A DNA stretch of 64,000 bases from contig CAZTPA010000003.1 in the NCBI GenBank assembly GCA_964614525.1, positions 42,463 through 106,462 on the forward strand, written 5' to 3'. Source of the stretch: PWND01 sp964614525. Its GTDB lineage: Bacteria > Bacteroidota > Bacteroidia > Bacteroidales > UBA7960. Made by a program: the position numbers and the translations under genes. How positions within the stretch are numbered: the stretch's first letter is position 1; each line of letters opens with the position of its first letter. The notes below the pieces were generated by a model, which was not told the origin of the DNA, searched no databases, and saw only the letters and a list, made by a program, of their open reading frames with translations. This document shows positions 1 through 8,153 of the stretch, in pieces.

Positions 1-2
1 TT

Positions 3-1037
3 ATTATCTCCGCTTATGCTCTTTCATTATGGATGATTATCTTTTTAATGTTAATAAGATCATTGTCCGGAATCGGTTCATTAGTAGGTGTTATTTTCTT
101 TTTGATAATTTGGTTTGTGAGAAATTATGAAAGTTTATTTCTGAAAATCTCTATTATTACTCTATTTATTATTGCATCGGTTGTTTCTATCGTTGTTTTA
201 TTTAATATTTACAAAGAATCAACCCATTTTGTCGAATACGACTTTTCTAAACTTGAGAAATTTACCGATGAAGGTAATCCATACAGGCATGATACTCTGA
301 ATTTTCAGCGGGAAAACGGACGGCTCGTATCTATTTATATATCTGACATAGAGCTTGAAAAGGAGTGGAATAAGCGCAGTGATATTGATTATCACGGTAA
401 AGCAAAAAATAACCGGGTATTAAGGCATGTGCTTTATAATTATATGACATCTAAGGGTTTACGTAAAGATAAAGAAGGGTTTAAAGAGCTGTCTGAAGAA
501 GATATTAAAGAGATAGAGAAAGGTACTCACAACTATTTATATGCTGATTGGCCGGGAGTTTTTCAAAGAATTCATCAAACAATGGCCGGTGTAAATATTT
601 ACATGGAAACTAATAATCCGAAGTATAGTACGCTTGCGCAAAGAATTGAACTTTGGGATGCTGCAATCGAAGCAATTAAAAATAAACCCCTTATAGGGTG
701 GGGAACAGGTGATATTTATCTTGCAATCCAATATGGGTTGGAAAAGAATAAATCTAAATATTTTCAGGGCAGAGATGTGAAGCCTCATAATCAATATTTG
801 TTATTTTTAATTACATTTGGGATTGTTGGCTTTGCCCTTATTGTATACTTTTATATCTACACTATACGAAAATCGAAAGGTATTGCATTTTTACCTTTTA
901 ATATTTTTGTGGTGATCTTTGCAGTTAATATGCTTGGGAATAATCCAATTGACGGACAATTTGGACAAACAATGTTTGTCTTTTTTACAGTGTTCTTCTG
1001 TTTTGTTTATCCTAAACCTGAAAAAAAAGTGCACTAA
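3..1037 (+). CDS. O-antigen polymerase/ligase-like membrane protein (5' partial)
   Basis: The reading frame is open to the left window edge: the codons before the first ATG at 33 have no stop, so the true start lies outside the window. The visible part has hydrophobic segments near its start, a large hydrophilic loop of about 190 residues, then further membrane segments. The sequence IGWGTGD followed about 40 residues later by KPHNQYL matches the Wzy_C/WaaL pattern, in which a conserved His-Asn sits in the large periplasmic loop before the last helices. The likely role is polymerising or ligating lipid-linked surface glycan at the periplasmic face. The adjacent flippase and transferase genes support this. 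Polymerase versus ligase cannot be decided from sequence alone. Confidence 0.75.
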   Translation: MISAYALSLWMIIFLMLIRSLSGIGSLVGVIFFLIIWFVRNYESLFLKISIITLFIIASVVSIVVLFNIYKESTHFVEYDFSKLEKFTDEGNPYRHDTLNFQRENGRLVSIYISDIELEKEWNKRSDIDYHGKAKNNRVLRHVLYNYMTSKGLRKDKEGFKELSEEDIKEIEKGTHNYLYADWPGVFQRIHQTMAGVNIYMETNNPKYSTLAQRIELWDAAIEAIKNKPLIGWGTGDIYLAIQYGLEKNKSKYFQGRDVKPHNQYLLFLITFGIVGFALIVYFYIYTIRKSKGIAFLPFNIFVVIFAVNMLGNNPIDGQFGQTMFVFFTVFFCFVYPKPEKKVH

Positions 1038-1078
1038 TGTTTTCTCAATTTATGTAAGTCTTTGAATATAAATCGAAC

Positions 1079-2266
1079 ATGAGTTATAAGTTATATAATA
1101 CAATTTCTTTGAGTCATATTTATAAACTCATTTTTTTTATTGGCCTTTTTGCCATAAATATTAGTATTATTGAAATTTTTGAACTTTTTGCTTCTTTTGA
1201 TATTTTCGGTATTATTATTATAATAATGACTGTTTTGTCAGTTTCAGTTATTATGTTTAACGGGAGACACATAAAAGACAGAAATTTCATTGTAATTATA
1301 GCTTCCATTTTGCTATTCTATATTTATTTGTATATTTCTTCCATCTCGGAATTTTATGCTTATGGCATGATTAAAGCATATGTGGGAGTTTTATTGCCTT
1401 TGACTATTATTATGTTTTTCTCTCCATACATTTGGAATAAAAATGAAGTTTTGTCTTTTTTGCTTTTTTCTATAATTGCTATTTCAATATTCGCAATAGG
1501 TTTTAAAATTAATTATGGCATTTTCGACCGTGAAGTAAACTTTGGTTTGTTTGGTCCTATTACATACGGATGGTTTATGGGTTTTGGAATTTTATCGGTT
1601 ATGCTAAGAACCAAACCTTTTAAATATAGTCTTTTATTAGTTTTGTTTTTCTTTTTACAAATGATTTGGACAGGGTCAAAAGGACCTCTTTTTGCCTTTT
1701 TGCTTATAGTTATTATTTATTACAGAAGTAATATTATTAACTTTTTTATAAAGTATTATTTGCTGTTAATTCCAATTTTTTTGCTGATAGTTTTTGTTGG
1801 CTATTTTGCAATAAATAGCAGTATGAATTCAGGAATCTTAGAAATTAGACAAATATCTACCGTTGTGAGTTTAGTTGAGAACCCCGGACGCTTTATAGCA
1901 GAAGAGGGGGCAGGGTCAGTAGGCTCAAGAATGAATCTAATCAAAGAAGCATTTAATGGTTTTATTAATAAGCCTTTGTTTGGACATGGATTTGGCAGTT
2001 TCCCTTCTATTACTAAGTCACATCATGATTATCCTCATAATATATTTATGGAGCTTATGGTTGAAACCGGATTGCTTGGATTACTATTCTTTATTTTTGT
2101 TTTAGGAGTATTAATTTATAGAAATCCGCTGAAATGGTTTGGTTTGTTTGGAATATTAATTCTTTCTTTTAGTGGTGATTTGTCATATTTCAGATATGTT
2201 TTATTTATTTTGCTTATAGGACATTTAATCTCATTTTCTGATAGGAAGCTTATTGAAGAAATATAA
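1079..2266 (+). CDS. O-antigen polymerase/ligase-like membrane protein
   Basis: A 395-residue, very hydrophobic protein with roughly ten predicted membrane segments. A hydrophilic loop at about residues 255-330 holds GHGFGSFPSI and then DYPHNIFMEL, the same Wzy_C/WaaL signature as the preceding gene. It is probably the second of a polymerase/ligase pair: one would extend repeat units and the other transfer glycan to an acceptor, or the two serve different glycans. Its TAA stop overlaps the ATG of the next gene (TAATG at 2264-2268), which indicates translational coupling with the flippase. The A/T-rich sequence resembles that of its neighbours in this cluster. Which of the two genes is the polymerase is not resolvable here. 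Confidence 0.75.
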   Translation: MSYKLYNTISLSHIYKLIFFIGLFAINISIIEIFELFASFDIFGIIIIIMTVLSVSVIMFNGRHIKDRNFIVIIASILLFYIYLYISSISEFYAYGMIKAYVGVLLPLTIIMFFSPYIWNKNEVLSFLLFSIIAISIFAIGFKINYGIFDREVNFGLFGPITYGWFMGFGILSVMLRTKPFKYSLLLVLFFFLQMIWTGSKGPLFAFLLIVIIYYRSNIINFFIKYYLLLIPIFLLIVFVGYFAINSSMNSGILEIRQISTVVSLVENPGRFIAEEGAGSVGSRMNLIKEAFNGFINKPLFGHGFGSFPSITKSHHDYPHNIFMELMVETGLLGLLFFIFVLGVLIYRNPLKWFGLFGILILSFSGDLSYFRYVLFILLIGHLISFSDRKLIEEI

Positions 2267-3558
2267 TGAAAAAATTATTAAGCAATTTTAAGGGAAATTT
2301 CTTTAAGTTACTATTTGCAACTGTTGTTGGGGTTGTATTTGGACTGGTTTACAGAGTTTCCCAAGCATGGTTGTTTGGAAGTTCTGATGAGTTTGCTTTT
2401 TATTTAATAATGAGTATTAGCTTGTCTTTTTTTGTGCAAATTGTAGGTCAAACTGCATTGGAGGGTAATCTTGTTCCGGATTTGACTAAAGCAATTACAA
2501 ATAATAAACATGTTTCTTTTAAGCTTTTGCAAAAAGATACTATAAAGTTTGCAGTGATATTCGGACTTATTAATTTCTTAATCGTAATAGGAATAGTTAT
2601 AATCTCCGGATATACCCTGAATTTGTATTATCTTATTATTGCATTATTGCTTGGTTTGGCTCTTACAATTTATATCTTTAATTCTGTTGGCTTGATGATT
2701 ACACAGGCCAGAGGAGACTATAGGTTGTATAGCAGAACAATGATCGCAAATGCTATATTTAGAGGTGGCTCTATGTATCCGTTAGGATTGAGCATGGGTA
2801 TTGTCGGAGTGGCAATTAATAAAGTTTTAAGTTTTTTAGTGTTGTTTTTTGGAGGTTGGAATGGAATTAGAAAAGAGAAAAATCTTAATGCTGATAAAAG
2901 TGATATTTATCATCCTCGCATAACGCTGAGAAGTTTTAATTTAATATCTTTATTTTTAGCAAATTATTACTCCTTTTTTGTCATGATTGCAAGCATATTA
3001 TTTGGATTGAAAGGAGATTCGAATATTACCAATTTTTCGTATTCTGTTGCAATTCTCGGTCTTATTATAAATACTATAGGCAAGGCGACAAATACAATTC
3101 TTATTAGAGAAACCTCAATTAATTTTAATTTGAAGAGAGTCCGTAATTTTCTCTTTTTAGTGCTGGGAATTTCCTTGGGATTTATTACTATTATGATATT
3201 TTTTGGTCAAGAAATAGTTGCAATAATATATCAAAGAGGTGCATTCACTGAAAGTGACACTCTAATTACTTATAATTTGCTTATAAAATTATTTTTGCCG
3301 TTTATTTTTTTAACAGCTTTTGGAGTCATCCTTCAAACTGTGCTGTCAGCCGAAAAAAATATCTTAAGCTTGTTTAGAAAGATTTGCGGGTATACTCTTT
3401 TTTCAATAATTGCAGTTCTGATATTTCTTTTGTTATCCAACGTTATTTCAACCAACTTAGCAGTCTTGATTTTCTATTATGCCGGATCTACTACATTATT
3501 AATAATTGTAAGTTGGTTTTCTTATAAGAGATTGAAAAACGCTGAGTCAAATACATAA
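2266..3558 (+). CDS. MurJ/MviN-type polysaccharide flippase
   Basis: A 430-residue protein with about twelve hydrophobic segments. It carries the MurJ-like signature IIYQRGAFTESDT at about residues 320-332 and an early FGLVYRVSQAWLFGSSDEF segment similar to the MurJ N-terminal helices. MOP-superfamily flippases of this type move undecaprenyl-diphosphate-linked oligosaccharide or lipid II across the inner membrane. Its place in a glycan cluster, overlapping the start with the upstream polymerase-like gene, suggests export of surface polysaccharide units rather than the housekeeping lipid II role. It is shorter than typical MurJ (about 510 residues), which also favours a cluster-specific flippase. 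The substrate is unknown. Confidence 0.75.
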   Translation: MKKLLSNFKGNFFKLLFATVVGVVFGLVYRVSQAWLFGSSDEFAFYLIMSISLSFFVQIVGQTALEGNLVPDLTKAITNNKHVSFKLLQKDTIKFAVIFGLINFLIVIGIVIISGYTLNLYYLIIALLLGLALTIYIFNSVGLMITQARGDYRLYSRTMIANAIFRGGSMYPLGLSMGIVGVAINKVLSFLVLFFGGWNGIRKEKNLNADKSDIYHPRITLRSFNLISLFLANYYSFFVMIASILFGLKGDSNITNFSYSVAILGLIINTIGKATNTILIRETSINFNLKRVRNFLFLVLGISLGFITIMIFFGQEIVAIIYQRGAFTESDTLITYNLLIKLFLPFIFLTAFGVILQTVLSAEKNILSLFRKICGYTLFSIIAVLIFLLLSNVISTNLAVLIFYYAGSTTLLIIVSWFSYKRLKNAESNT

Positions 3559-3569
3559 TTATTTTTTTA

Positions 3570-4787
3570 ATGAAACTGATTTATTTACATCAATATTTTA
3601 AATTCCCTAATGAGTCAGGAGGTACCAGATCTTACGATTTGGCCGTTGGTTTTTCAAAGAAAGGACATCTGGTCAATGTTGTTACCACTACTACAGATGA
3701 GAAGTATAAAGGGAAGAAACGATGGACTCGAATTGAGAAAGAAGGCCTCACGGTTTATTATATTTACTTGCCGTATGATAATAAATTGTCTTATCTGAAA
3801 AGGACAATGATTTTTTTTCAGTTTCTTTGGTTTTCAAGCTTTAAACTATTGGCAATAAAGGCAGATTTAGTTATTGCAACCTCCACGCCTTTAACTATTG
3901 GAGTGCCTGCATTGATTAAAAAGTGGAGGCAAAAAATTCCATTCATTTTTGAAGCAAGGGATATCTGGCCCGAAGCAGTTATAGCTATTGGTGCAGTAAA
4001 AAACAGAGTCATTAAATATTTGCTTTACAAACTTGAAAGAATAATATATAAAAATGCAGTTGCAATAGTGCCCCTATCTGTTGATATGAAGCGTTCTATT
4101 GTTAATCGCTATCCCAAACTTATACGAAAACCAATTGTTGTTATCGAAAATATATCTGAGATTAATCGTTTTCAAAACAATTATGATAAAAACAGATCTG
4201 TACTTAAAGAAAAAATAGGTTTTGTTCCTCGGTTTAGTATATTATATGCAGGAACTTTCGGAAAAGTAAATGGTATTGATTATGTTGTGAACTTAGCTAA
4301 GAGAACTATTAAGATTGACCCGACAATTGTGTTTGTTTTAATTGGGAAAGGAGCTCAGAAAGATAATATAATAAAGCTTTCAAAAGATTATGGTATTTAT
4401 AATAAGAATATCTTTTTTTTGAATCCTGTTGGCAAAAAAGATTTACCTCAGTTTTATTATGAGGTAAATATGGGCAGTTCTTTTGTTATTGATATAAAAG
4501 AATTGTGGGCAAATTCTGCAAATAAATTTTTCGATACCCTGGCTGCCGGGAAACCTATTCTGATTAATCATAAAGGTTGGCAGGAACGTACAATACTGGA
4601 TAATAATCTTGGATATGTTTTGCCCCCGCAATTATCAGAAAAAGATGTTGAAGATTTTGTCAGATATACAAATAACAGCAATTTGCATAAAACTCAAATG
4701 CAAAATGCTTTGGAGAAAGCTAAAGCTTCTTATTCTTTGGATATTGCAGTTGAAAAATATTGTAATATTTTTGAAAATGTTAAATAG
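3570..4787 (+). CDS. Glycosyltransferase family 4 (WbuB-like)
   Basis: A 405-residue GT-B fold enzyme. The N-terminus, with LHQYFKFP and SGGTRSYD, and the later EARDIWPEAV motif are characteristic of the WbuB/WcaI-type GT4 subfamily that adds amino sugars such as fucosamine in O-antigen and capsule synthesis. The C-terminal half has a GT4-like donor site: AGTFGKVNGI, then IGKGAQKDN, and NKFFDTLAAGKPIL in place of the usual E-x7-E region. No signal peptide is seen; it would act at the cytoplasmic membrane on lipid-linked glycan. It starts 11 bases after the flippase and is followed 60 bases later by the initiating sugar transferase. Donor and acceptor cannot be assigned. Confidence 0.85.
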   Translation: MKLIYLHQYFKFPNESGGTRSYDLAVGFSKKGHLVNVVTTTTDEKYKGKKRWTRIEKEGLTVYYIYLPYDNKLSYLKRTMIFFQFLWFSSFKLLAIKADLVIATSTPLTIGVPALIKKWRQKIPFIFEARDIWPEAVIAIGAVKNRVIKYLLYKLERIIYKNAVAIVPLSVDMKRSIVNRYPKLIRKPIVVIENISEINRFQNNYDKNRSVLKEKIGFVPRFSILYAGTFGKVNGIDYVVNLAKRTIKIDPTIVFVLIGKGAQKDNIIKLSKDYGIYNKNIFFLNPVGKKDLPQFYYEVNMGSSFVIDIKELWANSANKFFDTLAAGKPILINHKGWQERTILDNNLGYVLPPQLSEKDVEDFVRYTNNSNLHKTQMQNALEKAKASYSLDIAVEKYCNIFENVK

Positions 4788-4847
4788 TTTTCTTAATAAA
4801 ATAAATTAGCTTAGCATAGAAATCTGAAATTAAAATATAAATAAAAT

Positions 4848-5459
4848 ATGTATAAAAGCTTTTTTAAAAGAATTATTGATTTACTACTATCTCTGTTTTT
4901 TTTGCTTTTGATATCACCACTGTTTATTGCGATTAGCTTATTTTTATCAATTGCCAACGATGGCAAACCTTTTTTTGTTCAGAAGCGTCCCGGCAAAAAT
5001 GGTAGAATATTTAAGATTATTAAATTCAAAACCATGAATGATAAAAAAGACAGCCACGGTAACTTATTACCACCTAAACAGAGAATTACAAAAATAGGGA
5101 AGTTAATAAGGGCAACATCGCTTGATGAGTTACCTCAGTTGATTAATGTGCTAAAAGGAGATATGAGCCTGATTGGACCCCGGCCACTCCTTGTAGAATA
5201 TTTACCTTTATATAATGATTTTCAAAAACGCCGACATGAGGTAAAACCCGGAATTACCGGCTGGGCGCAAGTTAATGGACGAAACGCTATTTCGTGGGAG
5301 GAGAAATTTAAATTTGATGTATGGTATGTTGATCATGTTTCTTTCGTTTTAGATATAAAGATTATATTACTTACTATAAAAAAGGTTATTTTTAGAGAAG
5401 GTGTTGATAAAACTAAAGATATAACAATGGAGCCCTTTAAAGGTACTCCTTCAAAATAA
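4848..5459 (+). CDS. Initiating sugar-1-phosphate transferase (PglC-like)
   Basis: A 203-residue monotopic phosphoglycosyltransferase of the bacterial sugar transferase family. It has an N-terminal reentrant hydrophobic helix (about residues 8-32), then VQKRPGKNG, FKIIKFKTM, the catalytic-type Asp-Glu pair in SLDELPQLINVLKGDMS, and IGPRPLL. This short form, as in PglC, lacks the extra N-terminal membrane domain of WcaJ/WbaP. It transfers a sugar-1-phosphate from a UDP-sugar to undecaprenyl phosphate, starting glycan assembly at the inner membrane. The acetyltransferase gene six bases downstream resembles PglD, so an acetylated amino sugar is a plausible substrate. No PglE-type aminotransferase lies in the window. 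Confidence 0.88.
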   Translation: MYKSFFKRIIDLLLSLFFLLLISPLFIAISLFLSIANDGKPFFVQKRPGKNGRIFKIIKFKTMNDKKDSHGNLLPPKQRITKIGKLIRATSLDELPQLINVLKGDMSLIGPRPLLVEYLPLYNDFQKRRHEVKPGITGWAQVNGRNAISWEEKFKFDVWYVDHVSFVLDIKIILLTIKKVIFREGVDKTKDITMEPFKGTPSK

Positions 5460-5465
5460 AACATT

Positions 5466-6098
5466 ATGAAAGTTGTAATTGCCGGTGCAGGTACTTATGG
5501 GGCAGTTTACCACAAGTACATATCCGAACAGGGAATTCATGAGGTATTGGGTTTTGCTGACGATGATCCAACAAAGATAGGCACAAAAATATGTGGATTA
5601 GAAGTGATATGTGAGACTAATAATTATAAAAAACTCAAGGAGATTGGAATAGAGGGAGTTTTTTGTCCTATTGGAAACAATAAGATAAGATATAAAATTC
5701 TTACCGGTTTTAGTGATAATGGTTTTGCAACTCCGGGATTTATCCACGATAGTGTTATTATTCCTGAAGATATAATAATTGAAAAAGGTGTTTATATATT
5801 GCCGGGCAGCATTATAATGCCATTTGTAAATATTCATGATTATGTTATGATAAGCATGGGCGTTAAAATAGCGCATCATACAATTCTCAGGAAAGCTTCT
5901 TTTATTTCAACCGGTGCTAATATTGGTGCAAATATTGATTTTGGAGAATATGCATTTGCAGGTATTGGATGTACACTTACTACAGGAGTTGAAAGTATTG
6001 GTAATGGTGCTACTATTGGTGCCGGTGCTGTTATAATCAGGGATGTGCCTGCTAATGCTGTTGTTGTTGGTAATCCGGGCAGAATATTAGAAAAATAG
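5466..6098 (+). CDS. PglD/NeuD-family sugar O/N-acetyltransferase
   Basis: A 210-residue protein with an N-terminal Rossmann-like domain (VVIAGAGTYGAVYHKY, then FADDDPTKIG) followed by a left-handed beta-helix of hexapeptide repeats (about residues 95-205: many I/V/A-G-x-x-x-x units ending in VVVGNPGRIL). This two-part layout defines the NeuD/PglD group, which acetylates UDP-amino sugars using acetyl-CoA. A His in the AHHTIL region is a candidate catalytic residue, since the family uses His. It is separated from the PglC-like gene by six bases, which argues for a shared pathway making an acetylated initiating sugar. The exact sugar is not shown by the sequence. Confidence 0.85.
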   Translation: MKVVIAGAGTYGAVYHKYISEQGIHEVLGFADDDPTKIGTKICGLEVICETNNYKKLKEIGIEGVFCPIGNNKIRYKILTGFSDNGFATPGFIHDSVIIPEDIIIEKGVYILPGSIIMPFVNIHDYVMISMGVKIAHHTILRKASFISTGANIGANIDFGEYAFAGIGCTLTTGVESIGNGATIGAGAVIIRDVPANAVVVGNPGRILEK

Positions 6099-6124
6099 AA
6101 GATGAATTATTTAATTTAGAAAAT

Positions 6125-7207
6125 ATGAAGATAGTGACTGTCATCGGCGCTCGTCCTCAGTTTATTAAAGCTGCAGCGGTTAGCAGGATTATTCGGGAAG
6201 AATATAGCAGTGAAGTAGAAGAGATTATCCTTCATACAGGCCAGCATTATGATGTAAATATGTCTGATGTTTTCTTTGATGAAATGGAAATACCTAAACC
6301 TCATTATAGATTTAATATCAATGGTGTTAATCACGGAGCTATGACAGGCCAGATGATGGAGAAAATAGAGGAGGTGCTTCTAAGTGAAAAACCAGATTGT
6401 GTTTTGGTATATGGCGATACAAACTCCACATTGGCAGGAGCTTTAGCAGCAAAAAAACTGCACGTAAAATTAGCTCATGTAGAAGCAGGATTGCGTTCTT
6501 TTAATATGAAAATGCCGGAGGAAATTAATAGAATTGTTGCCGACAGAATTAGTGACTTTCTGTTTTGTCCAACAAAAAAAGCTATTAGTAATCTACATAT
6601 TGAAGGTTTTGATAAATTTGATTGTAATGTATTACACTCAGGTGATGTTATGCTTGATGCTGCATTGTTTTATAGTCAAATAAGTTCTGAAAAATCTAAA
6701 ATTATTAACGAGCTCAGTCTTGAGGAATATGTTCTTGCAACATTCCATAGAGCAGAAAATACTGACAATGAAAACTCATTGGCCAATATTGTGAATGGAT
6801 TAAATCATATAAATACTGAAATTCCTGTAATTGTTCCGGTTCATCCGAGAACCCGGAAAAAAATTTCTGATTTTAATTTAAAAGTTAATTTTAAACTTAT
6901 TAATCCGCTCGGTTATTTTGATATGATTGAATTAATTAAAAATTCCAAACTGGTATTAACAGATAGTGGAGGCTTGCAAAAAGAAGCATTCTTTTTTAAA
7001 AAAATATCAGTTACCATGCGCGAAGAAACTGAATGGGTCGAGCTTGTAGAAAATGGTTTTAATATCTTATCAGGATCAAATTCAGAAAAAATTTATAATT
7101 CATATCTTAAGGCCATTAATATGAATCCCGATTTTTCCCTGAATCTTTATGGAAAGGGAAATGCATCTTCATTAATTGTGAATGAATTATTAAAGAGGCT
7201 TTCTTAA
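6125..7207 (+). CDS. wecB: UDP-N-acetylglucosamine 2-epimerase
   Basis: A 360-residue non-hydrolysing epimerase with the family motifs in order: GARPQFIKAAAV near the N-terminus, HTGQHYDVNMSD, VYGDTNSTLAG, HVEAGLRSFN followed by MPEEINR, then PVHPRTRKK and TDSGGLQKEA in the second half. It interconverts UDP-GlcNAc and UDP-ManNAc in the cytoplasm, supplying a precursor for surface glycans. It is the last plus-strand gene of the polysaccharide cluster. Its final four bases overlap the end of the convergent Wzz-like gene. Length is normal for the family (about 360-380). It might alternatively act on a modified GlcNAc substrate, as some cluster-encoded paralogs do. Confidence 0.92.
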   Translation: MKIVTVIGARPQFIKAAAVSRIIREEYSSEVEEIILHTGQHYDVNMSDVFFDEMEIPKPHYRFNINGVNHGAMTGQMMEKIEEVLLSEKPDCVLVYGDTNSTLAGALAAKKLHVKLAHVEAGLRSFNMKMPEEINRIVADRISDFLFCPTKKAISNLHIEGFDKFDCNVLHSGDVMLDAALFYSQISSEKSKIINELSLEEYVLATFHRAENTDNENSLANIVNGLNHINTEIPVIVPVHPRTRKKISDFNLKVNFKLINPLGYFDMIELIKNSKLVLTDSGGLQKEAFFFKKISVTMREETEWVELVENGFNILSGSNSEKIYNSYLKAINMNPDFSLNLYGKGNASSLIVNELLKRLS

Positions 7208-8010
7208 ATGTTTCTGATAATCTTGTATATAATTCCTGCAAGTAAAAATAAAAAGACAAATAGTAATAATGATTTTTTAAGGTTATCTTTTATTTCTGTG
7301 GGTTCAGAAAAATCATGCTCAAAATAGATGATATTTTCTTTTTCTAATTCTTTTTGAATTTCAAACTGAACCTTCACCAAATCTAAAATTCCGCTAAGAG
7401 GGTAATCAATATAAACAATTGAATTTTGAGAATTAGTTTGATTTATTAGTTTGTTGTTTCTGCTCTTATGTGTTTCAAGTTCATAACTGATTTCCTCGCT
7501 TAAAGATTCCAACATGTTTTTGCGAATCTGAAATTTTGAATATAAGTTAGAATTACTTAAAAAATAATTGTTAAAGGTTTTCTCCAGATTAACCAAATAG
7601 TCTTTTTGTTTACCAAAAACTTCAATATAAATATATGTTTTACTCTTATCTAACAATGAATACTGTGTGCTATGTTTAGAAATGTCTGATTCGTCAATAG
7701 TTGTATAATAATCAATATTACTTATGTTTTTGAGATTATTTATTGGTGTTTTAGTTTTTTCGGATAAGTATTCGTAATTTCCGGATGCAAATTGATGTTC
7801 AAATACTTTCATAAGTTTATTGAGAAGATCTTCTTCAACCCAAGTGGAAAAAACTCCCACAGTCATAAATGTAGGTTGCTTGTATTTATTATAAGCAAAG
7901 CCCGTAGAGCCTCCCAAAATAATTAATATCAGAAAAAACCAAATATTTTTGCTTATAAAAGTTTTTAAATTTTTAGCTAACTCAATAAGATCTATTTCTT
8001 TTTTTTCCAT
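7204..8010 (-). CDS. Wzz-like chain-length determinant family protein
   Basis: The predicted topology is that of Wzz/polysaccharide co-polymerases: a short cytoplasmic start (EIDLIELAKNLKTFIS), a first membrane helix (IWFFLILIILGGSTGFAYN), a long periplasmic segment, and a C-terminal helix (LLLFVFLFLLAGIIYKI). Such proteins set glycan chain length. I chose the ATG at 8010 rather than the in-frame ATG at 8037. A promoter-like CAAAAATA (TATTTTTG on the coding strand) lies at 8040-8047 and would leave no room for the longer start. It is on the opposite strand to the cluster it probably serves, so its expression is separate. Sequence conservation is low and the family call rests mainly on topology and context. 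Confidence 0.68.
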   Translation of the reverse strand: MEKKEIDLIELAKNLKTFISKNIWFFLILIILGGSTGFAYNKYKQPTFMTVGVFSTWVEEDLLNKLMKVFEHQFASGNYEYLSEKTKTPINNLKNISNIDYYTTIDESDISKHSTQYSLLDKSKTYIYIEVFGKQKDYLVNLEKTFNNYFLSNSNLYSKFQIRKNMLESLSEEISYELETHKSRNNKLINQTNSQNSIVYIDYPLSGILDLVKVQFEIQKELEKENIIYFEHDFSEPTEIKDNLKKSLLLFVFLFLLAGIIYKIIRNI

Positions 8011-8039
8011 GATGAAAAATTTATTAGAATTATTCAATA

Positions 8040-8047
8040 CAAAAATA
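8040..8047 (-). promoter_or_regulatory. TAnnTTTG-type -7 box for the Wzz-like gene
   Basis: The coding-strand sequence is TATTTTTG, a match to the Bacteroidota -7 consensus TAnnTTTG. It sits 30 bases upstream of the preferred start at 8010 and only 3 bases upstream of the alternative start. Confidence 0.5.
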
Positions 8048-8100
8048 TGAAAAAAACATACTCATAAAGTTAATTCAGCATTTTTATAAATAAAGCATAA

Positions 8101-8134
8101 AAAAAGAGGAAGCATAAAGCCTCCTCTTTTTTTT
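8101..8134 (-). terminator. Intrinsic terminator downstream of gdhA
   Basis: The arms AAAAGAGGAAGC (8102-8113) and GCCTCCTCTTTT (8119-8130) form a stem with a 5-base loop, flanked by A- and T-runs on both strands. It lies 20 bases beyond the gdhA stop on the minus strand. Confidence 0.85.
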
Positions 8135-8153
8135 GCACCATATTTTAATTGGT

